From Massilia agrisoli (lineage in GTDB: Bacteria > Pseudomonadota > Gammaproteobacteria > Burkholderiales > Burkholderiaceae_D): 64,000 nucleotides of DNA. The stretch is taken from the NCBI RefSeq assembly GCF_020831365.1, contig NZ_JAJHPV010000002.1, forward strand, positions 62,001 through 126,000. Reading direction: 5' to 3'. A program made the position numbers and the translations under genes. The notes beneath the pieces were generated by a model. That model searched no databases. It had not been told where the DNA came from and worked only from the letters and a program-made list of their open reading frames with translations. Position 1 is the stretch's first letter. Every line of letters begins with the position of its first letter. Below, in pieces: positions 1-8,348 of the stretch.

Positions 1-1
1 G

Positions 2-754
2 CTGATGCTGTCGCAACTGGCCGAGCAGCGCGGTGACGTGCCGGCGGCGCTGAAATGGATCGGCAAGATCGAAAGCGAAGATCCGGCCCTGTATTTTGGC
101 GCGCAGGTGAAGCGCGCGCAGTTGATGGCCCGGCAGGGCGAACTGGCCGGGGCGCGCAAGCTGCTTGCCGGGTTGTCGCCATCGGAAGCCACGCAGCAGG
201 CGCAGGTGGTGCTGGCGGAAGGCCAGATTCTGCGCGATGCGGGGCAGGCCAAGGCCGCTTACCAGGTGCTCGAAGACGGGGCGCGCAAGTTCCCTAAAAA
301 CCCCGACCTGCTGTACGACTTCGCGCTGCAGGCCGAGAAGCTGGGCCGGGTCGAGGTGATGGAAAAGGCGCTGCGCGAAGTGATGGTGCTGGCGCCGGAT
401 AATCATCACGCTTATAACGCGCTGGGCTACTCGCTGGCCGAGCGCAATGTGCGCCTCGATGAGGCGCTGGCGCTGATCGACAAGGCCTTGAAGATGGCGC
501 CGGAAGACCCGTTCATCATGGACAGCATGGGCTGGGTGCATTACCGCATGGGTAACCTTGATGCCGCCGAGCAGCAGCTGCGCAAGGCGTATGCGCTGCG
601 CAAGGATGCGGAGATTGCCGTGCACCTTGGCGAGGTACTGTGGCGCAAGGGCGCGCAGGAAGAAGCGCGCAAGCTGCTGCGCGAGGCGCGCGCGAAGGAC
701 CCGAAGAACGATACGCTCAAGAACACGCTGGCGCGCCTGCAACTCAAGCTCTGA
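2..754 (+). CDS. Tetratricopeptide-repeat protein, 5' end outside window
   Basis: The reading frame is open from the left edge, so the N-terminus is missing and about 250 codons remain. The translation is a chain of short helical pairs with TPR spacing, clearest at 'AYNALGYSLAE', 'MDSMGWVHYRMG' and 'AVHLGEVLWRKG'. TPR proteins are protein-interaction scaffolds. In betaproteobacteria a long TPR protein commonly sits directly before lolB and ispE, and that order is seen here, so a link to the cell envelope is plausible but inferred. No signal peptide can be judged. The stop is 23 bp before a palindromic repeat that separates it from lolB. Confidence 0.85.
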   Translation: MMLSQLAEQRGDVPAALKWIGKIESEDPALYFGAQVKRAQLMARQGELAGARKLLAGLSPSEATQQAQVVLAEGQILRDAGQAKAAYQVLEDGARKFPKNPDLLYDFALQAEKLGRVEVMEKALREVMVLAPDNHHAYNALGYSLAERNVRLDEALALIDKALKMAPEDPFIMDSMGWVHYRMGNLDAAEQQLRKAYALRKDAEIAVHLGEVLWRKGAQEEARKLLREARAKDPKNDTLKNTLARLQLKL

Positions 755-776
755 GATAATTGGCTCATCCATCAAT

Positions 777-855
777 GTCGTTCCCGCGCAAGCGGGAACC
801 CATGCGCTGCGGGCAGGCAAGTCGCAGTATGGGTTCCCGCCTTCGCGGGAACGAC
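777..855. repeat. REP-like paired palindrome, copy A
   Basis: Two hairpin-forming units face each other. The left one is GTTCCCGCGCAAGCGGGAAC and the right one has the TTCCCGCCTTCGCGGGAA pattern, bounded by GTC...GAC. The same unit recurs at 5155-5182, 35051-35126 and 52618-52719, always between or at the ends of genes. This is the layout of bacterial REP/BIME elements. The hairpins may limit read-through or protect mRNA between the TPR gene and lolB. Confidence 0.8.
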
Positions 856-872
856 GACACTTTATGACATTA

Positions 873-1475
873 ATGAATAAAAAGCTGAAACCCTTTGCTG
901 CGCTGTGCGCCGCGATCCTGCTGTCCGCCTGCGCAACCACGGCCCCAACCAGCATGTCGCAAGCCCCCGTTGCCGCCTACCGCGACGTGATCGACCTGGC
1001 CGGCCGCCTGTCCGTCAACTACCAAAAAGACGGCAAGCCAGAGACCCTGTCCGGCAAGTTCAACTGGTCGCAAAAAGGCGAGCGCATCGACGTCGCCCTG
1101 GCGTCGCCGCTTGGCCAGACCCTGGCAAAAATCAGCGTCACCCCCGACTCGGCCACCCTGACCCAGACCGACCAGGCCCCGCGCGTGGCGAAAGACATCG
1201 ACAGCCTGACCGCCCAAACCCTCGGCTGGTCGCTGCCGGTATCAGGCCTGCGCGACTGGCTGCAGGGCTACGCCACCGCGCCTGGCGGCAAGCGCTTTGC
1301 CGCGTCCCCGGCCACCAATACCGTCACCACCGCCGACGGCTGGCGCCTGACCTTCGTGTCCTGGCAGGATGAAGCCGCGGCCCAGCCCGTGCCGAAGCGC
1401 ATTGACGCCGAGCGCGTCGCCACCGCGACCTCCGAACCGCTGGCAATTCGCATCGTTATCGACGGCCAGGGCTGA
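873..1475 (+). CDS. lolB: Outer-membrane lipoprotein LolB
   Basis: LolB receives lipoproteins from the periplasmic carrier LolA and inserts them into the outer membrane. The N-terminus MNKKLKPFAALCAAILLSAC is a lipoprotein signal with lipobox LSAC, so the Cys at residue 20 would be lipidated. The mature part (about 180 residues) has the family size and motifs such as 'GRLSVNYQKDG' and 'GKFNW'. An in-frame ATG at 864 is an alternative start; neither has a clear ribosome-binding site. The gene lies 3 bp upstream of ispE, the standard betaproteobacterial pairing, so the two are probably co-transcribed. Confidence 0.93.
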   Translation: MNKKLKPFAALCAAILLSACATTAPTSMSQAPVAAYRDVIDLAGRLSVNYQKDGKPETLSGKFNWSQKGERIDVALASPLGQTLAKISVTPDSATLTQTDQAPRVAKDIDSLTAQTLGWSLPVSGLRDWLQGYATAPGGKRFAASPATNTVTTADGWRLTFVSWQDEAAAQPVPKRIDAERVATATSEPLAIRIVIDGQG

Positions 1476-1478
1476 GCA

Positions 1479-2384
1479 ATGGCGCAGACTGTTTTGCGCG
1501 ATTGTCCCGCGCCGGCCAAGCTCAACCTGTTTTTGCACGTGTGCGGCCGCCGCCCCGATGGCTACCACTTGCTGCAATCCGTATTCCAGATGGTCGACCA
1601 TGGCGACACGCTGCATTTCACCTTGCGCAGCGACGGCCAGGTGCGCCGGCTGACCGATGTGCCCGGCGTGCCTGAGCAGCAAGACCTGATCGTGCGCGCA
1701 CTGCACCTGCTGGCGGCCGAGTACGAACGCCGCCACGGCCGCGCCGCGCCCGGCATCGATGTGGAAATCGACAAGATCCTGCCGATGGGAGGAGGGCTGG
1801 GAGGCGGTTCGTCCGACGCCGCCACCGCGCTGATGGCCGCCAACCACCTGTGGCAGGCAGGCATGGACCGCGACGAGCTGATGGCGCTTGGCTTGCCGCT
1901 GGGCGCCGACATTCCGTTCTTCATTTTCGGCCAGACCGCGTTCGCCGAAGGTGTGGGGGAGGCGCTGCAGCCGGTGGATGTGCCGGACTGCTGGTACGTG
2001 GTCATCGAGCCGGGTGTTTCCGTGCCCACCGCGGCAATTTTTTCGTCAGAAGATTTGACAAGGAACACAGAACCCGTCACAATAGCGGACTTTTCCAGAT
2101 GCCTCGTGAGTCAAACGAATCCGGGCGGGTTTGGAAAGAACGACTTGCAAGCTGTAGCAGAGAGTTTGTTCCCGCCGGTAGCAGAGGCGATCGAATGGCT
2201 CGGGCAATACGGCAAGGCCAGGATGACTGGCTCAGGGGCGTGTGTGTTTTGCGCGTTTTCCACTGAAAGCGAAGCCGACGAAGTGCTCAGTGATGTGCCT
2301 GCCGTCTGGACCGCGTGGAAAGCAAAATCGCTGGCACGACATCCACTGGCTGAGGTGTTGCAAGTTGATGGAGTTATAGACTAG
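1479..2384 (+). CDS. ispE: 4-diphosphocytidyl-2-C-methyl-D-erythritol kinase
   Basis: IspE phosphorylates CDP-methylerythritol with ATP in the MEP isoprenoid pathway. This 301-residue protein is a GHMP kinase: N-terminal '[13 protein letters not shown]', the ATP-binding glycine-rich loop '[17 protein letters not shown]' near residue 105, and the C-terminal 'MTGSGACVF' motif. Length is normal. It follows lolB by 3 bp and precedes tRNA-Gln and prs, the conserved betaproteobacterial order. The product feeds undecaprenyl phosphate and the ubiquinone side chain, the latter relevant to the ubi genes at the right end. Confidence 0.97.
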   Translation: MAQTVLRDCPAPAKLNLFLHVCGRRPDGYHLLQSVFQMVDHGDTLHFTLRSDGQVRRLTDVPGVPEQQDLIVRALHLLAAEYERRHGRAAPGIDVEIDKILPMGGGLGGGSSDAATALMAANHLWQAGMDRDELMALGLPLGADIPFFIFGQTAFAEGVGEALQPVDVPDCWYVVIEPGVSVPTAAIFSSEDLTRNTEPVTIADFSRCLVSQTNPGGFGKNDLQAVAESLFPPVAEAIEWLGQYGKARMTGSGACVFCAFSTESEADEVLSDVPAVWTAWKAKSLARHPLAEVLQVDGVID

Positions 2385-2448
2385 AATTCGTTTGGCGTTA
2401 GATTCGATGTGAAATACGTGGAATGTAACGACAAGCAGTCAGTTGCGT

Positions 2449-2525
2449 AGGGGAATCGCCAAGCTGGTTAAGGCACTGGATTTTGATTCCAGCATACCAA
2501 GGTTCGAATCCTTGTTCCCCTGCCA
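2449..2525 (+). tRNA. tRNA-Gln (anticodon UUG)
   Basis: A full cloverleaf folds. The acceptor stem AGGGGAA pairs with TTCCCCT, the anticodon arm is CTGGA-TTTTGAT-TCCAG with anticodon TTG, and the T arm is CAAGG-TTCGAAT-CCTTG. The discriminator base is G and the 3' CCA is encoded (2523-2525). The D arm contains GGTTAAGGC. Placement between ispE and prs is the usual betaproteobacterial position. Confidence 0.97.
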
Positions 2526-2674
2526 TTCAATTTTGCCTGTTCTGTCGATGCGAAGTTGGCGTCCAGCAGGTAAAGTCGGTGGCCTCGCTCTCGCGAGTCA
2601 CTTTTAACACAGCGCCGACCGGCCGATCCGGGCGGCGACATTCAAGATTTCAACGCTTACCTCTTGGGACTCCC

Positions 2675-3625
2675 ATGGCTTACGAAAACCTGATGGTTTT
2701 TACCGGCAACGCTAATCCTGCGTTGGCAGAAGGAGTCGCAAAAAATCTCGGCATCCCCCTCGGCAAGGCAGTCGTCTCGAAGTTTTCGGACGGCGAAGTC
2801 ATGGTCGAGATCAACGAGAATGTCCGCGGCAAAGATGTCTTCGTGCTGCAGTCGACCTGCGCACCGACCAACGACAACCTGATGGAAATCATGCTGATGG
2901 TCGACGCGCTCAAGCGCGCTTCCGCCGGCCGCATTACCGCAGCTATCCCTTACTTCGGCTACGCCCGCCAGGACCGCCGTCCGCGTTCGGCCCGCGTGGC
3001 GATTTCGGCGAAAGTCGTCGCCAACATGCTGGAAGAAGCCGGCGTCGAGCGCGTCCTGATCATGGACTTGCACGCTGACCAGATCCAGGGCTTCTTCGAT
3101 ATTCCAGTAGATAACATCTACGCTTCCCCGATCCTGCTGGGCGACCTGCAAAAGCGCAACTACGACGACCTGCTGGTGGTATCGCCGGACGTCGGCGGCG
3201 TGGTGCGCGCGCGCGCGCTGGCAAAACGCCTCGGCTGCGACCTGGCCATCATCGACAAGCGCCGCCCGAAGGCGAACGTGTCGGAAGTGATGAACATCAT
3301 CGGTGAAGTCGAAGGCCGCAACTGCGTGATCATGGATGACATGGTCGACACCGCAGGCACCCTGACCAAGGCTGCTGAAGTGCTCAAGGAGCGCGGCGCC
3401 AAGAAAGTAATCGCTTACTGCACGCACCCGGTCCTGTCCGGCCCGGCGATCGACCGCATCAGCGCGTCGCCGCTGGACGAACTGGTGGTGACGGACACGA
3501 TCCCGCTGTCGGCTGCGGCGCAAGCCTGCACCAAGATCCGCCAGCTGACCTGTGCACCGCTGCTGGCTGAAACGTTCAAGCGTATCAGCAAGGGCGACTC
3601 GGTCATGTCGCTGTTCATCGACTAA
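2675..3625 (+). CDS. prs: Ribose-phosphate pyrophosphokinase
   Basis: PRPP synthetase transfers pyrophosphate from ATP to ribose 5-phosphate, supplying purine, pyrimidine, histidine, tryptophan and NAD synthesis. From ATG 2675 the protein is 316 residues, the usual size, starting [19 protein letters not shown]. Seen motifs: '[16 protein letters not shown]', the ATP-binding '[11 protein letters not shown]', the metal-binding '[13 protein letters not shown]', and the PRPP loop '[12 protein letters not shown]'. Longer in-frame upstream extensions run into the tRNA leader and are not likely translated. A strong hairpin follows the stop. Confidence 0.97.
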   Translation: MAYENLMVFTGNANPALAEGVAKNLGIPLGKAVVSKFSDGEVMVEINENVRGKDVFVLQSTCAPTNDNLMEIMLMVDALKRASAGRITAAIPYFGYARQDRRPRSARVAISAKVVANMLEEAGVERVLIMDLHADQIQGFFDIPVDNIYASPILLGDLQKRNYDDLLVVSPDVGGVVRARALAKRLGCDLAIIDKRRPKANVSEVMNIIGEVEGRNCVIMDDMVDTAGTLTKAAEVLKERGAKKVIAYCTHPVLSGPAIDRISASPLDELVVTDTIPLSAAAQACTKIRQLTCAPLLAETFKRISKGDSVMSLFID

Positions 3626-3654
3626 GCGCTCGGAAAAGTTAGCTGTATTCATGC

Positions 3655-3692
3655 GGCGCGCTGGCGAAAATGCCAGCGCGCCGTTGTGTCTT
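3655..3692 (+). terminator. Hairpin terminator after prs
   Basis: A perfect 11-bp stem GGCGCGCTGGC / GCCAGCGCGCC (3655-3665 and 3672-3682) with a 6-nt loop lies 30 bp after the prs stop. The tract after it (GTTGTGTCTT) is T/G-rich rather than pure T, so termination may be partial. Confidence 0.7.
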
Positions 3693-3797
3693 CAAGGTTT
3701 CAAGGTTTCATGGGTGCGAAGCTGCATCCATTCTCGAGGTCTCCTGGTCGCGGGAGGTCTCACAACGCAGGGCAATCAAGCCCCGCATTTTTTGGAG
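3690..3797 (+). promoter_or_regulatory. rplY leader with attenuator-like hairpin
   Basis: The leader holds a tandem CAAGGTTT repeat (3693-3708), two copies of GAGGTCTC (about 3736 and 3754), and a small hairpin GC-GGGC / GCCC-GC (3767-3786) followed by six T (3788-3793) that runs straight into the GGAG ribosome-binding site of rplY. The hairpin plus T-run resembles an intrinsic attenuator. Ribosomal protein genes often have autoregulatory leaders, so feedback control by bL25 is possible, but this is inference. Confidence 0.4.
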
Positions 3798-3803
3798 TTT
3801 CAC

Positions 3804-4430
3804 ATGAAAGTTATCGCATTTAACCGCACTTTGCAGGGGACCGGAGCGAGCCGCCGCCTGCGCAATGCTGGCCAGACCCCAGGTATCATCTACGGCGGCG
3901 CAGAAGCCCCAGTACTGATCTCGCTGGATGGCAACGCCATGTGGCACGCGCTGAAGAAAGAAGCGTTCCACGGTTCGATCCTCGACCTCGAAATCGACGG
4001 CAAGACCCAGCAAGTCCTGCTGCGCGACTTCCAGATGCACGCATACAAGCAACTGGTCCTGCACGCTGACTTCCAGCGCGTTGACGCATCGAGCAAAGTG
4101 CACAAGAAAGTAGCACTGCACTTCATCAACGCTGACGTATCGCCAGCGGTCAAGCTGCACGGCGCAACCGTGTCGCACGTCATGCAAGAGCTGGAAATCT
4201 CCTGCATGCCAGCTGACCTGCCAGAGTTCATCAATGTTGACCTGGCAAACATCGACGTCGGCCACTCGATCCACGTAGCTGACCTGTCGCTGCCAAAAGG
4301 CGTGACCGCGATCACCCACGGTTCGAACCAGACCGTCGCTACCGCAGCTGTACCAGCTGGCCACGTTGCTGCTGAAGCTGCTGCAACGACCGAAGCTGCT
4401 GCTGAAGAAAAGCCAAAAGCGAAGAAGTAA
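3804..4430 (+). CDS. rplY: 50S ribosomal protein L25, long (CTC) form
   Basis: bL25 binds 5S rRNA in the large subunit. This 208-residue form has the N-terminal 5S-binding domain ('[13 protein letters not shown]', '[11 protein letters not shown]') plus the extra C-terminal beta domain of general-stress CTC-type proteins. It ends in a low-complexity Ala/Glu/Lys tail ([12 protein letters not shown]). The start is fixed by the GGAG site 7 nt upstream. Position between prs and pth is the standard arrangement. Codons are strongly biased, as expected for a highly expressed gene. Confidence 0.97.
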   Translation: MKVIAFNRTLQGTGASRRLRNAGQTPGIIYGGAEAPVLISLDGNAMWHALKKEAFHGSILDLEIDGKTQQVLLRDFQMHAYKQLVLHADFQRVDASSKVHKKVALHFINADVSPAVKLHGATVSHVMQELEISCMPADLPEFINVDLANIDVGHSIHVADLSLPKGVTAITHGSNQTVATAAVPAGHVAAEAAATTEAAAEEKPKAKK

Positions 4431-4459
4431 TCTGCATGCCGCAGTGATGCGGCTGCCGG

Positions 4460-4520
4460 AAAACCCTCGTAAGCCTTAGCGCGCTCAAGATCGCGCCAAG
4501 TGCTAACGGGGGTTTTTTTC
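4460..4520 (+). terminator. Rho-independent-type terminator after rplY
   Basis: AAACCCTCGTAAGC (from about 4461) pairs with GCTAACGGGGGTTT (about 4502-4515) across an intervening arm, 12 of 14 positions matching, and ends in a run of seven T. It separates rplY from pth. Confidence 0.65.
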
Positions 4521-4563
4521 GTCCGTTTTCACGGATAATAGCGTTTTTTCTATTTGGAATAGC

Positions 4564-5148
4564 ATGCCAATTCGCCTGATCGTCGGCCTCGGCAACCCCG
4601 GCCCCGAATATGAACAGACCCGCCACAATGCGGGCTTCTGGCTCGTCGACAACTTGGCCAACAGCCTTCCCGGCTGCCGCCTGCAGCGCGAGGCGCGCTT
4701 TAACGCGCTGGTCGCCAAGACCTCGATTGCAGGGCAGGAAGTGTGGCTGCTCGAACCGCAGACCTATATGAACCGCTCCGGGCAGTCGGTCGGCACGCTG
4801 GCGCGCTTTTTCAAGATCAACCCGGACGAAGTGCTGGTCGTGCACGATGAGCTCGACCTGGCGCCGGGCGTGGTCAAGATGAAGAAGGGCGGATCGTCAG
4901 GCGGGCATAACGGACTGAAGGACATCACGGCTGCGCTCGGCACCCAGGACTACTGGCGCCTGCGCCTCGGCATCGGCCATCCGCGCAGCCTGAATTCGCA
5001 GCAGGCGGTGGCCGATTTCGTGCTGCACCGTCCACGCAAGGAAGAGCAGGTACTGATCGAGGAATCGATCGAGAAAAGCCTGCGCGTGCTGCCGCTGGCG
5101 GTTGAGGGCAAGTTCGATATCGCAACCATGCAATTGCACACCGCATAA
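4564..5148 (+). CDS. pth: Peptidyl-tRNA hydrolase
   Basis: Pth releases the peptide from prematurely dropped peptidyl-tRNA. The 194-residue protein has the family's N-terminal '[20 protein letters not shown]' with Asn11 and catalytic His21, the '[10 protein letters not shown]' motif, the catalytic Asp in '[11 protein letters not shown]', and '[13 protein letters not shown]'. Length is normal. It lies downstream of rplY as usual. A GATAAT hexamer about 30 bp upstream suggests its own promoter after the rplY terminator. Confidence 0.97.
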   Translation: MPIRLIVGLGNPGPEYEQTRHNAGFWLVDNLANSLPGCRLQREARFNALVAKTSIAGQEVWLLEPQTYMNRSGQSVGTLARFFKINPDEVLVVHDELDLAPGVVKMKKGGSSGGHNGLKDITAALGTQDYWRLRLGIGHPRSLNSQQAVADFVLHRPRKEEQVLIEESIEKSLRVLPLAVEGKFDIATMQLHTA

Positions 5149-5154
5149 GCTGGC

Positions 5155-5182
5155 GTCGTTCCCGCGCAAGCGGGAACCCATT
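5155..5182. repeat. REP-like single palindrome, copy B
   Basis: One hairpin unit, GTCGTTCCCGCGCAAGCGGGAACCCA, lies between the converging pth and DUF3857 genes. It matches the left arm of the copy at 777. In this convergent position it may also work as a bidirectional terminator. Confidence 0.75.
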
Positions 5183-5190
5183 GGTCGCAA

Positions 5191-7083
5191 TCAACTTCCC
5201 TTCACGATAATCTGCCCCTGCAAATCGCGCACCATCCGCTGGACCGCCGGCTGCATGCGTTTGAAATCGGCGGGCGTGCACACGGTGCTGCCGTTATTAA
5301 ACCGTAGCCTGCGTTTGATCTCGACCGAGTTCCCTTTCCGGTGGTACTCGGCGTCATACTCAAAATTTTCATCCCTGAGTTTGAATGACGTCGGCACGGC
5401 AAGGATTTCGATGGCCTCGGCAAACTCGAACACTGCCTCATCCCCCACGTCATATCCGCTCGGACATACGAAGTCCTGGGTCCGATCCTTCTCCCCGGTC
5501 ATCGAATAGACCGCGTCGCCCAGGCCAACCCAGTAATTGATCGTGGTGGCAACGCCGGTGGGCCCCGGGAGATTGATGAAGTTCTCGCTGGTCGCCTTGA
5601 ACCCCAGGACATACTCATCGCCGTCGCCATCCAGCTTGCCCGGATCGAACACGCCGCTGCCTTGTTTGCCGATTCCCTGAAGCATGCGTTCGACAAACAG
5701 GTCGCGTTCGCCGGGAGGCGTGTCGCGCACGGTGCGCCGGTACTGCTCGGCGACCGCGCCGCCAGTGGTCTTGGTTACCGTCAGCTGGCTCTTGCCGTCG
5801 GCCGCCACGACATACCTCGCAGCTGTGTGATTGCGCAGGGGCTGGGTCGCCGGCGTCGTGGCAATCGTCCCCGTCTTGGTCAGCAGCACCGGCTTGCCAA
5901 GCTGCTGCACCGGCAGGTAGCCGGGGGAAATTTCCGCGGCGGTCGAATCGAGATAAAGCTTCAGTTCCGGGATGTAGGTAATTACGTGGTCGAAAATGCC
6001 CAGGGTCGGCGCGCTTGGCAGCCGGTAGGCGTTGCCGCTGTTGATCAGCGCTGGCGTGCTGGCGATGCCTGACGCGCTGAGCAGCGCCTCAAGCAGCACC
6101 GCATGATCCTTGCAATCGCCGTAGCGGTTCTCCAGCACCGTCGAGGCTGCGTGGGGCACCACGCCGCCCGGTCCGACATAGACCGCGACATAGCGGATGT
6201 TCTTGCGCACCCAGTCAGCGAGCGCAAGCGCCTTGTCGCGGCGCGTGCCGATGCCGCCGGTGAGCTTGCTGGCAAGGGATGTGATGGCCGGGTTGGCGCG
6301 CGCCTTGTCGCCAGCGCGGCCGTGGTAGGCCTGCGCGAACGCCGGGTAGCCTGCGAAAGTGGAGACGGCAAGGCGCTTGCCGTAGTCAAAATAGCTGACC
6401 GAGTCCGCCTCGAGGCGCTGGTTGGGGCCGTCGACGTAACGCCACTGGTAGCGCTTGCGCCCTGCCGGACTGTCGATCGGTACGGGAGCGAAGCCGACCG
6501 CATCGGCGTACAGCGGCATCGATGCCGGCATGTCGTAGATGAGGTCGAACTGCTTGTTGTCGTAGAACTCGGACGCTGACAAGTCCTCGAAATGGCCGGG
6601 GAACAAGGGCGCATGGCGCTTGCGCACGAAGTGCAGCACCAGCTTGTCGCCCACTTCAACGTCAGGGAAAACCACGACCTTGACGCGCGTGTCGCGGAAC
6701 ATCGGTGCATCGCTGGATGCCGACTCCTGCTGGTCCTTGATCTGGTCGCTGGTGACTCTCACGATGCGGCCGTCGCGCTTTTGCGTGTGGGCCTTTATCG
6801 CAACGATCTCTTCCAGCGCCGTGTTGTAGCTGACCGACCGCTGGCTGTTCGCCTGCACCGCGCGCGGCTCCACAATGGTGGTCACCATGTCGAGTGTGTA
6901 AGTGAAGCTTCCGTCCCGGTTCACGACGAAGTGCTGGCGGTGCTTGTCGATCACCAGCGAGGGATCGGTGCCGGTGTCTGCGGGTACTGCGGCGGCTGCC
7001 CGGGTGATCAGCAAAAAACACAATATGGCAATGGAGCGCAGCATCATCTTCCCCGGCTGGACGAAAGAATCCATGCTACCCAT
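5191..7083 (-). CDS. Exported DUF3857 / transglutaminase-like protein
   Basis: About 630 residues. A hydrophobic segment (MLRSIAILCFLLITRAAAA) close to the N-terminus looks like a signal peptide, so export is likely. The N-terminal half resembles DUF3857 ('DGSFTYTLDMVTTI', 'VVVFPDVEVGDKL'). The central part is a transglutaminase-like fold with a full papain-type triad: Cys in 'ENRYGDCKDHAVLLEA', His in 'IFDHVITYIP', Asp in 'LYLDSTA'. The biological substrate is unknown. Start chosen at ATG 7083, preceded by AAAAGGAAA; ATGs at 7074, 7047 and 7044 are alternatives. It stands alone, convergent with pth. Confidence 0.85.
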   Translation of the reverse strand: MGSMDSFVQPGKMMLRSIAILCFLLITRAAAAVPADTGTDPSLVIDKHRQHFVVNRDGSFTYTLDMVTTIVEPRAVQANSQRSVSYNTALEEIVAIKAHTQKRDGRIVRVTSDQIKDQQESASSDAPMFRDTRVKVVVFPDVEVGDKLVLHFVRKRHAPLFPGHFEDLSASEFYDNKQFDLIYDMPASMPLYADAVGFAPVPIDSPAGRKRYQWRYVDGPNQRLEADSVSYFDYGKRLAVSTFAGYPAFAQAYHGRAGDKARANPAITSLASKLTGGIGTRRDKALALADWVRKNIRYVAVYVGPGGVVPHAASTVLENRYGDCKDHAVLLEALLSASGIASTPALINSGNAYRLPSAPTLGIFDHVITYIPELKLYLDSTAAEISPGYLPVQQLGKPVLLTKTGTIATTPATQPLRNHTAARYVVAADGKSQLTVTKTTGGAVAEQYRRTVRDTPPGERDLFVERMLQGIGKQGSGVFDPGKLDGDGDEYVLGFKATSENFINLPGPTGVATTINYWVGLGDAVYSMTGEKDRTQDFVCPSGYDVGDEAVFEFAEAIEILAVPTSFKLRDENFEYDAEYHRKGNSVEIKRRLRFNNGSTVCTPADFKRMQPAVQRMVRDLQGQIIVKGS

Positions 7084-7129
7084 GCTGTGCTGTTTCCTTT
7101 TGACACCTCGCAAGCCCGGCGCCTGGTGC

Positions 7130-7161
7130 AAAAAAAAGGGACTGCAGCGAACTGCAATCCC
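7130..7161 (-). terminator. Rho-independent terminator of the Bug receptor gene
   Basis: Read on the minus strand, GGGATTGCAG and CTGCAGTCCC form a 10-bp stem (one T-G pair) with a 4-nt loop, followed by eight T. It begins 21 bp after the receptor stop codon. Confidence 0.9.
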
Positions 7162-7182
7162 CTTGTGCCCACAGCGATTGGT

Positions 7183-8163
7183 TTAGTCGACGGTGGCGCC
7201 GCTTTCCTTGACGACCTTGGACCAGCGCGCAGCTTCAGCCTGGACGAACTTGCTGAAGTTTTCCGGCGTATCGCCGACGAAGTCCGAACCGGTTTCGGCA
7301 CGAACTTTTTCAAACGCAGGCTGCTTCATGACCTTGATCGCTTCGGCGTTGATCTTGGCGATGACATCCTTCGGCGTATTTGCCGGCGCGAACATACCGT
7401 ACCACGCATACGATTCGATCTGCGGCAGGCCAGCTTCGGCGAAGGTCGGAACATCCGGCAGCAGCGGCGAGCGCTTGGCGCTGGAAATGGCGATTGGCTT
7501 GACCTTGCCGGCCTTAATGTGCGGCATGATCGCGATGGTGCTATCGAACATCATCGAAACGTGGCCGCCCAACAGGTCGGAGATTGCCGGCGCCGAGCCT
7601 TTGTAAGGAACGTGCGCCATGTTGAGCTTGGCCACGCTGGCGAACAATTCGCTGGTCAGGTGCTGCGGCGTGCCGTTACCCGACGACGCGTAGGAGAATT
7701 TGCCGCCCTTCGACTGGATGAAGGCCATCAGCTCTTTCAGGTTCTTCGCCGGGATGGAAGGGTTGGTTACCAGCACGAGCGGCGCGCGCAGCAGGTTGGT
7801 CACCGGCGTCAGTTCCTTCAGTGGATCAAAGCTCATTTTCTTGTAGAGGCTAGGATTGATCACGATTGGCGCGCTCGACGTGATCAACAGGGTGTAGCCG
7901 TCCGGATTGGCGCGGGTAACCGCCGCAGTGCCGATGTTGCCGCCGCCGCCAGCGCGGTTATCGATGACAAAGGACTGGCCCAGGTTTTCGGTAAGCCCCT
8001 TCGACAGCGGGCGTGCCGCGATGTCCGAAGGACCGCCAGGCGGCCATGGCACGACCACGGTAACGGTCTTGGTTGGCCAGCCCTGCGCGAGCGCGCTGAC
8101 CGACACGACCGATGCGGCGAAAGCGAAAATGAGGGATTTTCTGGTGCTGGAGAGTAAGCGCAT
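7183..8163 (-). CDS. Tripartite tricarboxylate transporter receptor (Bug family)
   Basis: A 326-residue periplasmic solute-binding protein. The signal peptide ends at 'VSVSALAQG', followed by the Bug-family signature 'VVVPWPPGGPSDIAARPL' and 'VIDNRAGGGGNIGT'. Family members present carboxylates or other small acids to TctA/TctB permeases or act as sensors. No tctA or tctB is nearby, so this is an orphan receptor, as is common in Burkholderiales, which carry many copies. The ligand cannot be predicted. A clear terminator follows. Confidence 0.93.
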   Translation of the reverse strand: MRLLSSTRKSLIFAFAASVVSVSALAQGWPTKTVTVVVPWPPGGPSDIAARPLSKGLTENLGQSFVIDNRAGGGGNIGTAAVTRANPDGYTLLITSSAPIVINPSLYKKMSFDPLKELTPVTNLLRAPLVLVTNPSIPAKNLKELMAFIQSKGGKFSYASSGNGTPQHLTSELFASVAKLNMAHVPYKGSAPAISDLLGGHVSMMFDSTIAIMPHIKAGKVKPIAISSAKRSPLLPDVPTFAEAGLPQIESYAWYGMFAPANTPKDVIAKINAEAIKVMKQPAFEKVRAETGSDFVGDTPENFSKFVQAEAARWSKVVKESGATVD

Positions 8164-8336
8164 ATGTCACATCCTTTAGTTGGTTGTCCACTTCCGAAAA
8201 CAGTTACCGGCTGCCTGGAAGACCGGGTAATCGCTGTAATGCGGGGCGAATGAATGGCCGGGTGTCCGCCAATATAGCACCGATGCAAGGGAGCGCGCCG
8301 GGCAGCCGTTTGCTGGACGATCTTACCCGCACCCGC

Positions 8337-8348
8337 GATAATCCTGCC
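8337..8348 (+). promoter_or_regulatory. Candidate -10 element placing the start site at the patatin ATG
   Basis: GATAAT (8337-8342) is followed by exactly 6 nt and then ATG 8349. TGGACG (8314-8319, four of six matches to TTGACA) lies 17 bp upstream. No Shine-Dalgarno sequence is present. This geometry predicts transcription starting at or beside the A of the start codon, a leaderless mRNA. Confidence 0.45.

Noticed and set aside
6592-8157. A 521-codon plus-strand open frame.
   Set aside because: Covers the opposite strand of the DUF3857 and Bug receptor genes, which have signal peptides and family motifs; no start signal.
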